Assembly: GCA_016192455.1 (NCBI GenBank)
Contig: JACPUC010000018.1
Coordinates: forward strand, 20,593 to 84,592
DNA length: 64,000 nucleotides
From: Candidatus Tectimicrobiota bacterium
GTDB lineage: Bacteria > JACPUC01
Direction: 5' to 3'
The position numbers and the translations under genes are program-made. This document shows, piece by piece, positions 18,361 to 27,295 of this stretch; the stretch's first letter is position 1, and each line of letters starts with the position of its first letter. Under the pieces are notes generated by a model, which was not told the origin of the DNA, searched no databases, and was given only the letters and a program-made list of their open reading frames with translations.

Positions 18361-19560
18361 ATGAGCGGCTTGCCGCACCAGGGAGCGGTCGGGCAGGTTG
18401 TCCTCTTCCACGCCGGGGCGATCGGCGATCTCCTCCTTTCGCGCGGGGTGCTCCTGGCGCTGCGGCAGACCCTGCCGCAGGCAACCTGGGAAGCTATCGG
18501 GTATCCTGAGCGCTTGCTCCTGCTACAGGACGAGCTTCGGCTCGCTCGCGCCGCCAGCTTCGATGCGGCATGGGTGCCGCGCTACCTCCGCGATCCCGCC
18601 GCCTGCCTCGACGCGCCGGCGGCGCTGCGGCAGCCGGGAACCCTCATCGTCAGCTTCGTCGATGGCATCCCCCCGGCAGGGGTGCCCAACCCCGTGGTGC
18701 GCCTGCGCGTCACCCCCGGACCGGCGGCGCTCTCCCCGCCGCGTTCCTCAATCGAGCGAGCGTCACGGCTCCCTGCGGAGTCAAGCCGGGGAAACGAACC
18801 GCGTCCGCCGCAGCAGAGAGAAGCTCCGCAGCATGTGAGCTCGCTCCTGCGGCAGCAGCTTGCGGCCTGCGGCGTTGTTCCCAACCTCGCCGCGGCGTCG
18901 GCCGCCGGCGCTGGGCCGGCAACGCCGCCTCCCCTGCGCTTCTCGACTGGCGCGCGGCAGGCGGCTTCGGCCTGGCTGCGGCAGAGGGGGATCCCGGGGC
19001 TCGCCGCCGGTGCAATCCCCGACCGGCCCATCGTTGCCCTTCACCCCGGCAGCGGCTCGGTCCAGAAGTGTTGGCCGGTCGAGCGCTTCGCTCTCCTGGC
19101 GGGGTGGCTGCGCCGGCAGTGCGGGGCGCGCCTGATCGTCTGTCTCGGACCGGCGGAGACCGAGCGTCTGGAGCCGCGGCAGTGGAACCTCGCCGAGGCC
19201 GACATCCTGCCTGCCGTGGCTCCTCCCCTCGACGTCCTCGGAGCCCTCCTGCGCCGCTGCCACCTCTTCATCGGCAACGACTCAGGGATCGCCCACCTGG
19301 CCGCCGCCGCCGGCTGTCCCAGCGTGGTCCTCTTCGGGGTCACGGACTGGCGCATCTGGCGGCCCCTGGGATCTCATGTCCATTGTATCGCTGCCGAGGG
19401 CGAAGCGCCAACGACGGACTGGCGCGGCGTTGACCCGGCGGCGGCGAGGGTGATCATGGAGCGCATCCCCATCGATCGGGTCTGCGAGCTGGTGGCGGGG
19501 CTCGATCGACAGCTCCTTGCCGAGTTGTGGCGGGAGCGCCTGCTGGAGGATCGCCTCTGA
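18361..19560 (+). CDS. Glycosyltransferase family 9 (heptosyltransferase-like)
   Basis: A 399-residue GT-B enzyme. The N-terminal half has QVVLFHAGAIGDLLLSRG, matching the acceptor domain of ADP-heptose:LPS heptosyltransferases. The C-terminal nucleotide-sugar domain has LHPGSGSVQKCWPVERF and IGNDSGIAHLAAAAGCPSV. A Pro/Ser-rich insertion around residues 125-170 lengthens the linker. The start at ATG 18361 follows GAGGTG; a GTG two codons earlier is possible. A role in LPS core or another surface glycan is inferred from the family. Confidence 0.85.
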   Translation: MSGLPHQGAVGQVVLFHAGAIGDLLLSRGVLLALRQTLPQATWEAIGYPERLLLLQDELRLARAASFDAAWVPRYLRDPAACLDAPAALRQPGTLIVSFVDGIPPAGVPNPVVRLRVTPGPAALSPPRSSIERASRLPAESSRGNEPRPPQQREAPQHVSSLLRQQLAACGVVPNLAAASAAGAGPATPPPLRFSTGARQAASAWLRQRGIPGLAAGAIPDRPIVALHPGSGSVQKCWPVERFALLAGWLRRQCGARLIVCLGPAETERLEPRQWNLAEADILPAVAPPLDVLGALLRRCHLFIGNDSGIAHLAAAAGCPSVVLFGVTDWRIWRPLGSHVHCIAAEGEAPTTDWRGVDPAAARVIMERIPIDRVCELVAGLDRQLLAELWRERLLEDRL

Positions 19561-19660
19561 GTGGCCGCCAGGGAGCCGAGCTGCGGACAACGCCGCGCAG
19601 ACCGAACGTCGGCGGCGGCCTTAGGCGCTCGATCCTTGGGATGGCGTGCTCGGGCCTCCC

Positions 19661-20752
19661 CTAGACGTTGAACCGAATGGTGATGACATCGCCATCGGCC
19701 ACCACGTACTCCTTACCCTCCATACGCAGCAGAGCGTGCTTGCGTGCTTCCGCCAGGGAGCCGAGGCGGAGCAGCTCCGGGCAGGGCACCACCTCCGCGC
19801 GGATGAAGCCTCGTTCGAGATCGGAATGAATCGTTCCCGCCGCCTTGGTGGCCGCGGCGCCCGCCGGCAGCAGCCAGGCCTTCACCTCATCCTCGCCGAC
19901 GGTATAGAAGGTGATCAGCCCGAGGGCTTCAAGCGATGCTTGGAGGAGGGCGGCGCGCGCCGTCCGGGTGATGCCGAGTTCTTCCATGAAGAGAGCTGCA
20001 TCGTCCGGTTCAAGTTGCTGCAGCTCGAGTTCCAGCTTGCCGCAGAGGACACAGAGGTGATCGGGCGGCGCCAGGACCGGTTGGAGCGTGGCCGTCACCG
20101 CCCTGCCTCGATCCTCTTGCTGGAGGGCTTCAGAGATGTTCAGCACGACCACCTGCGGCTTGGCCGAGAGGAGGCCGAAGCCGCGCAGCCGCGCCTGCTG
20201 AGCTTCGGTAAACCTGTGCCGCCGCAGTGGCAGGCCGTCTCCCAGCAGCACGGCGCAGTGCTCCAAAATCTCGATTTCCTCGGCTTCGACGGCCTTATCC
20301 CCCTTGGCGCGTCTCGCCTGCAGGCGTTCCAGGCGGCGCTCGACCACCTGGAGGTCCGAGAGGACAAGTTCCGTCGTCAGATCGGCGTAATCGCGCCCCG
20401 GGTCGACGGACCCTGCCGGGTGTGGCGCCAGCTCCGACTCGAAGGCGCGCACCACGTGCACCAGGGCATCGATCCCCTGGTAGGCCGACATGAGCTGGTC
20501 ACCGCGGCTCTTCACGCCGGCGCCGAAGAGCGTCCCCTCCACATCGACGAACTCAATGGCGGCATGGGTGCTCTTCTTCGGATCGTAGAGCGCGGCCAGC
20601 GCCTCCACCTGCTCGTCGGGAACCTTCACCGTCGCCAGGTGCAGGCGCACGGCTCCCTGCTGCTGCCGTGTGGGGGAGGAGTCGGGAGGTCGGAGGGCTT
20701 CAAAGATCGTCGTTTTGCCGCTGTTCGGCAAGCCGATGAAGGCGATGCGCAT
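19661..20752 (-). CDS. ychF: Ribosome-associated GTPase/ATPase YchF
   Basis: YchF/OLA1 proteins bind ribosomes and hydrolyse ATP. The start ATG at 20752 gives MRIAFIGLPNSGKTTIFEAL, the family N-terminus with its Walker A. Further features are FVDVEGTLFGAGVKSRGDQL, the specificity motif NISE in place of NKxD, and a C-terminal TGS domain (GLITFYTVGEDEVKAW and KEYVVADGDVITIRF). The 363-residue length is normal. An open extension of 73 codons upstream has no family resemblance and was excluded. Confidence 0.92.
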   Translation of the reverse strand: MRIAFIGLPNSGKTTIFEALRPPDSSPTRQQQGAVRLHLATVKVPDEQVEALAALYDPKKSTHAAIEFVDVEGTLFGAGVKSRGDQLMSAYQGIDALVHVVRAFESELAPHPAGSVDPGRDYADLTTELVLSDLQVVERRLERLQARRAKGDKAVEAEEIEILEHCAVLLGDGLPLRRHRFTEAQQARLRGFGLLSAKPQVVVLNISEALQQEDRGRAVTATLQPVLAPPDHLCVLCGKLELELQQLEPDDAALFMEELGITRTARAALLQASLEALGLITFYTVGEDEVKAWLLPAGAAATKAAGTIHSDLERGFIRAEVVPCPELLRLGSLAEARKHALLRMEGKEYVVADGDVITIRFNV

Positions 20753-21000
20753 GACTCGGCCTCTCTCTTCATTGTTCTTGTCCGCGGCGCCGTGGCGCAG
20801 GGCCCGGCCTCGCGTCCACCCCAAGGGTGGCCGCCCAACCTCCGCACCTTCCCCCTTCAGCTCCCAAGCAGATTTCCCGCCAACCCTGAGGTCGGCGCGC
20901 AGCCGGCCCTGCGGCGCCTGCCGCCCTACTTCCGCCGCGCCGTAGCCCGCGCGCGCGCCATCCCCGTGCACTTGCCGGGCAGGATAAGGGCGATGGCGCC

Positions 21001-22842
21001 TCAGGAACTCTCGATGAGCTCGGGTTGGGGAGCGCCTTCAGGAGGACGCGGCGCCAGGGTGATGGTGTCGTGCTTCTCCACCGTCACCATCCCCGGCGGC
21101 ATCCCCTTGCGTTTCTTCACGTAGCGCCGACTCGTGACGATCACGTCGACGCGCGCTTGGTGGTGCGCCTTGCTGAAGTGCGCCGCCAGGCGCGCCGCCT
21201 GCTCGATGACGGAGTCGGGGAGCTTCTCGATCTTCGTGGGGTTGCGGATGACCACGTGGGACCCGGCGCTGCCCTGGGCATGCAACCAGACGTCATGCTC
21301 ACGTGCGATCTTCGTCATCAGGTAGTCATTGCCGCGGCTGTGCGCGCCGACGAGGATGTCCCAGCCATCCCGCGTGCGATAGTGCCGGACGCCATGCTTC
21401 GGGGCCTGGCGTGCTTTGCCCGCGGGCCGCCGCCGTTGCAGCTCCGGGAGGAGGGCCTGGGTCTCGCCCGCGTCCGCAATGCTCTGCACCTCCGCCGGGG
21501 TGGCGGCCTCCCGAAGGCCCCGTTGGACCGCCGCGAGCTCCGCGAGACGCTGGCGGCTCGTGGAAAGCTGCGCCGCAAGGATCGGCAAGGCCCGCCTCAC
21601 CTTGCGCTGGCGATCATAGTAGCGCTCGGCGTTCTGCACCGCGGTGAGGGAGGGATCGAGCGCAATGGCGACCTGCTGAAGCGGCGGCTCTCCCGCGGCC
21701 GGCGCGGCGCCAGACAGGTCCCACGCCGGCAGCTCGACAGCCGCCGCGCCCGCGGGGATATCGTGGAGGTGTGCCAGGAGCAGATCGCCCAGCCTGCCGC
21801 AGCCATCCTGCTCGTTGCAGCGCTCGACGTCCTCGGCAAGATGCTCCACCTTGCGGTGCTCCCGCTCCAGGGCCTGCTGGAGCATCGACAGGAGCCGCTC
21901 CTTGTCCCCCCGCAGGCGCTGCTGCGCAGCGAGCTCGCGGTAGTAGCGCTCTGCGGCGGCGCTCGGGCTGCTGTGGGTTTCCTCCTCCTCAGTCGGGGGG
22001 GCGCAAAGCGGAAAGGGGGCCAGGGCCGCCGCCGAGCCGTCGGGACGGCGGTAGATACGCGGCTGCGCAGGTCCCTCCAACGCCTGCCGCATCTCGCGCG
22101 CCGCTGCCCAGACGGCGGCAGGCTCGTCGGCGGACCAAACGGTCTGCCTCCGAGCTCGGGCGAGAAGTTCCCGTTGCATGGCCGGGCTCAAGCCCGCTAT
22201 GCTTGTCTTCAGGCGCTCGGTGGGCGTGCGCTGCGGCTGAAAATTCCATGCTTGGGCCAAGGCGCCGGCATCGAGCTCGTCCAGGGTGGGGGCGCGATAG
22301 GCCGGCGGGGGGGCGTAGGTCTCGCCGCGCAGGAGCAGGCGAACGCGGCTCTGCTCGGGGGTGACGGCGCGCAGGCAGTCGAGGATGCGACCAGTCGCGG
22401 CCTCGACCAGCACGAGGTTGCTGTGCCGGCCGGTGAGCTCGGCGATGAGTTCGATTGCCTCCAGCGCGAGCCCGGAGGCGGCGGAGAGGAAGCGCAGACG
22501 GACGAGACGCTCCCAGGGTGGCTGGCTGATCGCCTCCATCCGCGCCCCCTGGAGCGTTCGACGCAGGCTCTGGGCAAACGGCTGCTCGTGGTCGCTGTTG
22601 CGATCGGCGGCGGCAAGCGGGCCGGACGGCGCGGCCCGCCCGGCTCGCGAGGCTCCGAGGAGATAGAGGCACGAGAGGGAGGGCGCGGCGCTCAGCACCA
22701 GGTGGTGTTGCCGCCGCCGGGCCCGCAGCCCCAGCCGGAGTGTGGAGGCGTCGCCCACCGTGACCTCGGTGAGGGAGGCGCCGAGGAGATGCTCCTGCAG
22801 CTCGCGCACGATGAGGTGGAGGTAGGCAGCATCCATCGCCAT
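21001..22842 (-). CDS. rqcH: NFACT protein, RqcH-like ribosome quality-control factor
   Basis: A 613-residue protein with the NFACT-N domain, a coiled-coil middle (about residues 290-450) and an NFACT-R/DUF814 domain near the C-terminus (RTRDGWDILVGAHSRGNDYL and DVWLHAQGSAGSHVVIRNP). RqcH binds stalled 50S subunits and recruits tRNA-Ala to add alanine tails. The older name is fibronectin-binding protein A. It lies divergently from yicC. Confidence 0.88.
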   Translation of the reverse strand: MAMDAAYLHLIVRELQEHLLGASLTEVTVGDASTLRLGLRARRRQHHLVLSAAPSLSCLYLLGASRAGRAAPSGPLAAADRNSDHEQPFAQSLRRTLQGARMEAISQPPWERLVRLRFLSAASGLALEAIELIAELTGRHSNLVLVEAATGRILDCLRAVTPEQSRVRLLLRGETYAPPPAYRAPTLDELDAGALAQAWNFQPQRTPTERLKTSIAGLSPAMQRELLARARRQTVWSADEPAAVWAAAREMRQALEGPAQPRIYRRPDGSAAALAPFPLCAPPTEEEETHSSPSAAAERYYRELAAQQRLRGDKERLLSMLQQALEREHRKVEHLAEDVERCNEQDGCGRLGDLLLAHLHDIPAGAAAVELPAWDLSGAAPAAGEPPLQQVAIALDPSLTAVQNAERYYDRQRKVRRALPILAAQLSTSRQRLAELAAVQRGLREAATPAEVQSIADAGETQALLPELQRRRPAGKARQAPKHGVRHYRTRDGWDILVGAHSRGNDYLMTKIAREHDVWLHAQGSAGSHVVIRNPTKIEKLPDSVIEQAARLAAHFSKAHHQARVDVIVTSRRYVKKRKGMPPGMVTVEKHDTITLAPRPPEGAPQPELIESS

Positions 22843-23061
22843 TCAATCTTGCGCCGCGGTGAGAGTGGATCCACGAGGGTCGCTCACACACATCAATCTG
22901 AGCTGCAGAAGACAGGCATGCAAACGGCGGAGCTGCGGGCGCGGGCCTGAGTTCAGGAATCAGCGGTGGCGGGAACGGCCGCCGATCATCATAATAAGCG
23001 GTGCGGAACGCTGTCAATTCCGAGCCGCGGGAGGCGGCTCGCTGTGAACCCTTTCCCTTGC

Positions 23062-23090
23062 TTGACAAGGGAGAGGGAAGAATCTATGAG
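23062..23090 (+). promoter_or_regulatory. Sigma70-type promoter for yicC-gmk-coaBC-udg
   Basis: TTGACA (23062-23067), a 17-base spacer, then TATGAG (23085-23090). The expected transcription start near 23097 leaves about 30 bases before the yicC start at 23127. This argues against the in-frame ATG at 23103. Confidence 0.55.
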
Positions 23091-23126
23091 AATGCTCTCA
23101 TTATGGCAACTCCAGATCCAGGCGGA

Positions 23127-24011
23127 ATGCAAAGCATGACCGGCTACGGCCGAGCCGAGGTTCAGATCGCGCCGTATCTCTGCAGTGTCGAGGCGCGCAG
23201 CGTCAACCATCGCTACCTCGACGCCTCGGTCAGGGTGCCGCGCGAGCTTACGGCACTCGAGCCGGTGCTGCGGAAGATTGTCCAGGGTCGCATTGCCCGC
23301 GGTCGGGTGGAGGTGTTCATCAACCTGCGCGAGCTGCCCGAGGTGGGCGGCACGAGCACCACCGTCAGCGTGAACCGCGAGCTGGCAGCGGCATACTGCG
23401 AGGCGTTGCGGTCCCTGAAGGAATACGTGAAGGTCGATGGGCCGGTGAACCTCGAGATGCTGGCACAGCTCCGGGATGTCTTCGTCATCGAGAAGCCGGG
23501 GCCGGATGTCGAGCGCTTGGGGTCGAAAATCTGCGAAGCCCTGGCCGCGGCGCTGGATGAGCTGGTGGCCATGCGGCAGACCGAAGGGCAGACCTTGCTG
23601 GCGGATATCCAGCAGCGTCTCGCATGCCTCCGCGAGCACGGCGATCTCGTGGCGGCGCGGCTCCCAGTGATTGTGCGGGAGTATCGCGACAAGCTGCGCC
23701 AACGGGTGGCGGCCCTGGTGAACGGGCTGGAGGTTGATCCCGAGCGCCTGGAGACGGAGGTGGTGTACGTTGCCGAGCGCCAGGACATCAGCGAGGAGCT
23801 GGTGCGCCTGCGCAGCCATTTCGACCACTTCGCGGGCCTCATGGAGCTGAGTGAGCCGATGGGCCGCAAGCTCGATTTCCTGCTGCAGGAGATGAACCGC
23901 GAAACCAACACCATCGCCTCGAAGGTGGCGGACAGCCAGGTTGCCCAGGACGTCGTCGAGATGAAGACCCTCATCGAGCAGATTCGCGAGCAGGTGCAGA
24001 ATCTGCAGTAG
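23127..24011 (+). CDS. YicC-family endoribonuclease
   Basis: A 294-residue YicC/YloC protein opening with the signature SMTGYGRAE. NHRYLDASVRVPREL and the C-terminal DUF1732 region (EEEL-like ISEELVRLRSHFDHF and GRKLDFLLQEMNRETNT) are intact. Family members are metal-dependent endoribonucleases affecting mRNA decay. The start at 23127 places GGCGG just upstream and fits the family N-terminus. It leads the block with gmk. Confidence 0.9.
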   Translation: MQSMTGYGRAEVQIAPYLCSVEARSVNHRYLDASVRVPRELTALEPVLRKIVQGRIARGRVEVFINLRELPEVGGTSTTVSVNRELAAAYCEALRSLKEYVKVDGPVNLEMLAQLRDVFVIEKPGPDVERLGSKICEALAAALDELVAMRQTEGQTLLADIQQRLACLREHGDLVAARLPVIVREYRDKLRQRVAALVNGLEVDPERLETEVVYVAERQDISEELVRLRSHFDHFAGLMELSEPMGRKLDFLLQEMNRETNTIASKVADSQVAQDVVEMKTLIEQIREQVQNLQ

Positions 24012-24055
24012 GGCGAATCTCTCCTCCCCAGGACACCAACAGAGAGAAGCTGGCG

Positions 24056-24697
24056 ATGCCCCAGCGGCTGCACGTTCAACGGGGGTTGGTGTTCGTTGTC
24101 TCGGCGCCGTCCGGGGCCGGCAAAACGACGCTCTGCGGCCGCCTCGTGAAGGAGTACGGGGATTTCGACCTGTCGATCTCGACGACCACGCGGCCGCCGC
24201 GGCGGGGTGAGACGCAGGGGGTGGAGTACCGCTTCGTGAGCGTGGCGCAGTTCCGCGCCAAGATCGATGCCGGCGAGTTCGTCGAGTGGGCGGAGGTGCA
24301 TGGCAACTACTACGGCACCTCGCGGCGGTTCCTCGAGGAGCGCCTGAGCCAGGGACGGGATGTGCTCCTCGACATCGATGTGCAAGGGGGGCTGCAGCTC
24401 CGCCGTCACCTCCAGGAGAGTATCCTCATCTTCATCATGCCGCCGAGTCTCGAAACGCTCCAGCAGCGACTGCGCCAGCGCGGCGCCGATGCCGAGGCGG
24501 AGATCAAGCGGCGGCTGGAAGGAGCCAAGAAGGAGCTGGCGTGCGTGCGACAGTATGATTATGCCATCATCAATCGGGACATCACGGAGTCGCTCGCCCA
24601 GCTCAGGTCGATCATCCTTGCGGAGCGGCAGCGCAGTTCGCGCTACTGCCCACCGCCAGACATCGCCCCCTTTGTCCCCCGCGCGGGTGGATCATGA
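24056..24697 (+). CDS. gmk: Guanylate kinase
   Basis: Gmk phosphorylates GMP to GDP. At 213 residues it has the P-loop SAPSGAGKTTLCGRL, the GMP-binding STTTRPPRRGE and GVEYRFVS segments, EFVEWAEVHGNYYGT, and VLLDIDVQGG. Its stop overlaps the coaBC start by 4 bases, indicating translational coupling. The omega-subunit gene rpoZ, often found between gmk and coaBC, is absent here. Confidence 0.95.
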   Translation: MPQRLHVQRGLVFVVSAPSGAGKTTLCGRLVKEYGDFDLSISTTTRPPRRGETQGVEYRFVSVAQFRAKIDAGEFVEWAEVHGNYYGTSRRFLEERLSQGRDVLLDIDVQGGLQLRRHLQESILIFIMPPSLETLQQRLRQRGADAEAEIKRRLEGAKKELACVRQYDYAIINRDITESLAQLRSIILAERQRSSRYCPPPDIAPFVPRAGGS

Positions 24698-25902
24698 ACC
24701 TTTCCAGCAAGCGCGTCCTCTTGGGAGTGTGCGGCGGCATCGCCGCCTACAAGGCGGTGGAGCTCCTCCGCCAGCTCAGCAAGCTGGGGGCGGAGGTGCA
24801 GGTGGTGCTGACGCGGCATGCCCAGGAGTTCGTCACCCCCCTGACGTTCCAGGCGCTCTCCGATCAGCCGCTCCTCACCGATATGTTCCGCCTCGAGCAG
24901 GAACGGGAGATCACCCATGTCGCCGCGGCGCAGCAAGCCGAGCTCTTCCTGGTGGCGCCGGCCACGGCGAACCTCATCGGCAAGTACGCCAACGGCATCG
25001 CCGATGATTTCCTCACCACCCTGCTGCTGGCGACGACCGCCCAGGTGATGCTGGCGCCGGCGATGAACACGAAGATGTACCTGCACCCGGCGACGCAGCA
25101 CAACCTCGCCACGCTGCGGGGCTGGGGGACGCTCATCGTCGAGCCGCAGGAGGGCGAGCTGGCCTGCAAGGAGATCGGCATCGGCAAGCTTGCCGCGGTC
25201 GAGACCATCGTCGAGGCGGCCTGCGCCTACTTTCGCCGCGGCCTCGAATTCGAGGGCGTCACTCTCCTCGTTACGGCGGGCCCCACGCGCGAGCCCCTCG
25301 ATGCGGTGCGCTTCCTCTCCAATGCCTCCAGCGGCAAGATGGGGTATGCCGTGGCCAGGGCCGCCCTGGCGCGCGGCGCCAAGGTCATCCTCATCAGCGG
25401 TCCCACGGCGCTGACGCCGCCGCCGGGGTGCACCTTCGTGGGGGTGGAGACGGCGCTCGAGATGTACGAGGCCGTCCTGCAGCACTTCCCGGCTGCCGAC
25501 GTGGTGGTGAAGACGGCGGCGGTGTCGGACTTCCGCTTCGTGGAGCGGCATCCGTACAAGATGAAGAAGGACGAGGCGCCGCTCAGCACCCACTTCCTCC
25601 GCAACCCCGACATCCTCCTCGAGCTGGGTCGCCGCAAGGGCAGGGCAGTGCTGGTGGGGTTCGCCGCCGAGACGCACGACGTGGTTGACTACGCGCGCGG
25701 CAAGCTGGTGGAGAAGAACCTCGATCTCATCGTGGCGAACGACATCAGTGATGGGCGCATCGGCATGGGGAGCGACACCAACCGCGTCACCATCATCAGC
25801 CGCAGCGGCGCGCTCGAGCACCTGCCGGAGAACAGCAAGGAGAAGGTCGCGGGCGCAATTCTCGACCGCGTGTTGCCGCTCCTGCCGCGCCGGGGTGCCT
25901 GA
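24694..25902 (+). CDS. coaBC: Bifunctional phosphopantothenoylcysteine decarboxylase/synthetase
   Basis: CoaBC joins cysteine to phosphopantothenate and decarboxylates the product in coenzyme A synthesis. The 402-residue protein has the FMN-dependent CoaC domain (GVCGGIAAYKAVELL, APATANLIGKYANGIADD, catalytic cysteine in ELACKEIGIGKL). The CoaB domain follows (VTAGPTREPLDAVRFLSNAS, AAVSDFR, VANDISDGRIGMGSDTN). It overlaps gmk by 4 bases and udg by 1. Confidence 0.95.
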   Translation: MNLSSKRVLLGVCGGIAAYKAVELLRQLSKLGAEVQVVLTRHAQEFVTPLTFQALSDQPLLTDMFRLEQEREITHVAAAQQAELFLVAPATANLIGKYANGIADDFLTTLLLATTAQVMLAPAMNTKMYLHPATQHNLATLRGWGTLIVEPQEGELACKEIGIGKLAAVETIVEAACAYFRRGLEFEGVTLLVTAGPTREPLDAVRFLSNASSGKMGYAVARAALARGAKVILISGPTALTPPPGCTFVGVETALEMYEAVLQHFPAADVVVKTAAVSDFRFVERHPYKMKKDEAPLSTHFLRNPDILLELGRRKGRAVLVGFAAETHDVVDYARGKLVEKNLDLIVANDISDGRIGMGSDTNRVTIISRSGALEHLPENSKEKVAGAILDRVLPLLPRRGA

Positions 25903-26627
25903 TGGAAAGGAAGATCGCGGAATCGCGCCGGCCCGCTACCCGGGCTGAGGTTCGGCGGCAACTCTTCGCGGCACTGCGCGGGGCGTTGCAGTACCAGCGG
26001 AGCCTCGGCGTGGAGTGGCTGCCGGCCAGCGCCGCGCTGGGCGCTTTTCTGGCGGCGCGTCCTGGGGCCGCGACGCCGCCGACGCTTGCGTCGATCTCCG
26101 AAACCTACCGCGATTGCCAGCGCTGTCGCCTTGGCGCCACGCGGCAGAACCTGGTGTTCGGGGTCGGCAATCCGCATGCCAAGCTCGTCTTCGTGGGCGA
26201 GGCGCCAGGACGGGATGAGGACCTGCAAGGCGAGCCCTTCGTCGGCCGCGCCGGGCAATTGCTGACGCGCATCATCGAGGCCATGGGCCTGCGCCGCGAC
26301 GAGGTGTACATCTGCAATATCATCAAGTGCCGGCCGCCCCAGAACCGCAACCCGCGCGGCGATGAGATTGAAGCCTGTGAGCCGATTCTCCGTCAACAGC
26401 TCCGCGCCATCCAGCCGAAGCTCATCTGCACGCTCGGCACCGTTGCCACGCAAACCCTCCTGCGCAGCCAAGCATCCATCGGTGACCTGCGGGGCCGGTT
26501 CCACACCTACGAGGGCATTCCAGTCATGCCGACGTACCACCCAGCCTACCTGCTGCGGAATCCGGAGCAGAAGCGCGCGGTGTGGGAGGATATGAAGAAG
26601 GTCAAGGCCGAGTATGAGAAGGTTTAA
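25902..26627 (+). CDS. Uracil-DNA glycosylase, family 4 (Fe-S)
   Basis: A 241-residue enzyme that excises uracil from DNA. The family-4 marks are four cysteines suited to a 4Fe-4S cluster (CQRC, IIKC and IEAC), the active-site [20 protein letters not shown], and the second catalytic motif TYHPAYLLR. An N-terminal extension of about 60 residues is typical of bacterial members. The start overlaps the coaBC stop by one base. Confidence 0.92.
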   Translation: MERKIAESRRPATRAEVRRQLFAALRGALQYQRSLGVEWLPASAALGAFLAARPGAATPPTLASISETYRDCQRCRLGATRQNLVFGVGNPHAKLVFVGEAPGRDEDLQGEPFVGRAGQLLTRIIEAMGLRRDEVYICNIIKCRPPQNRNPRGDEIEACEPILRQQLRAIQPKLICTLGTVATQTLLRSQASIGDLRGRFHTYEGIPVMPTYHPAYLLRNPEQKRAVWEDMKKVKAEYEKV

Positions 26628-26763
26628 TCACAGCCGTGGCGCCCTGGAACTCCTGGCGGCGTAAGGCGGGCCATGGCGGGGGGTGGGAAGGCAGCCGCCC
26701 CTCGAGGAGGCCGGGAGACGTTCATCCCGGCGCGCATTCATTTACTGTAGTGGTGCGGCTTCT

Positions 26764-27069
26764 ATGGCGTTCCATGTCTTTCGCGGCCATATCGTAAGTG
26801 AGCGGCAGATTTACTACATCGGCACCTCGCTGGCGCCGAAGCCTCTCGTCATCTTTCGTTCGCTCGACGAGCTGATCAAGTACTTTCCGCCTATCGAAAG
26901 CTCCGACGAGATCAGCTTCGCGCTGCCGGTCAACCTCCAGCCGAGCTCAGGCAACAGCTACGAAGTCATGAGCGAAGAGGAGCAGCAGCTCCTCCTGCGC
27001 GCGCTCCATCTCCTGCCCTGGGATATAGAGGCTTCGGAGGAGGGGAAGGGGAGAAGTATGCGACGCTGA
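26764..27069 (+). CDS. Hypothetical protein, 101 residues
   Basis: Not recognised. The likely start is ATG 26764. The N-terminal part (FHVFRGHIVSERQIYYIGTS) is beta-like, followed by LVIFRSLDELIKYFPPIESS and an acidic helix MSEEEQQLLLRALHLL. There is no membrane segment or signal peptide. It follows udg by 136 bases on the same strand. Codon use resembles the flanking genes, so it is probably real. Confidence 0.55.
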   Translation: MAFHVFRGHIVSERQIYYIGTSLAPKPLVIFRSLDELIKYFPPIESSDEISFALPVNLQPSSGNSYEVMSEEEQQLLLRALHLLPWDIEASEEGKGRSMRR

Positions 27070-27295
27070 TCGCGGCGCCGCGTTCTCTGCCCCCCTCCCG
27101 GCAGCCCTGCCGGGCCGCACGGCGCTTCCTCGGCTTGCGGCGCTCATCGCCGCCGCCGGCGTTCCTCCTCTTTCTCCTCCTCGTCAGTCTCGCGGCGCGA
27201 TAGCACCTGCCGCAGAGCGTCCCTCCGCGACATCCTCCCCCGCGGGAGATGCTTCCAGGTCCGGCCCGCAGGGCTGCTGATCCCTGCCGCGGTCC

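Noticed and set aside
16562..18364. A 600-codon plus-strand frame
   Set aside because: Also a shadow of asmA; composition is Arg/Gly-rich with no domain.
21025..22950. A 641-codon plus-strand frame
   Set aside because: Antisense to rqcH, whose NFACT domains are unmistakable.
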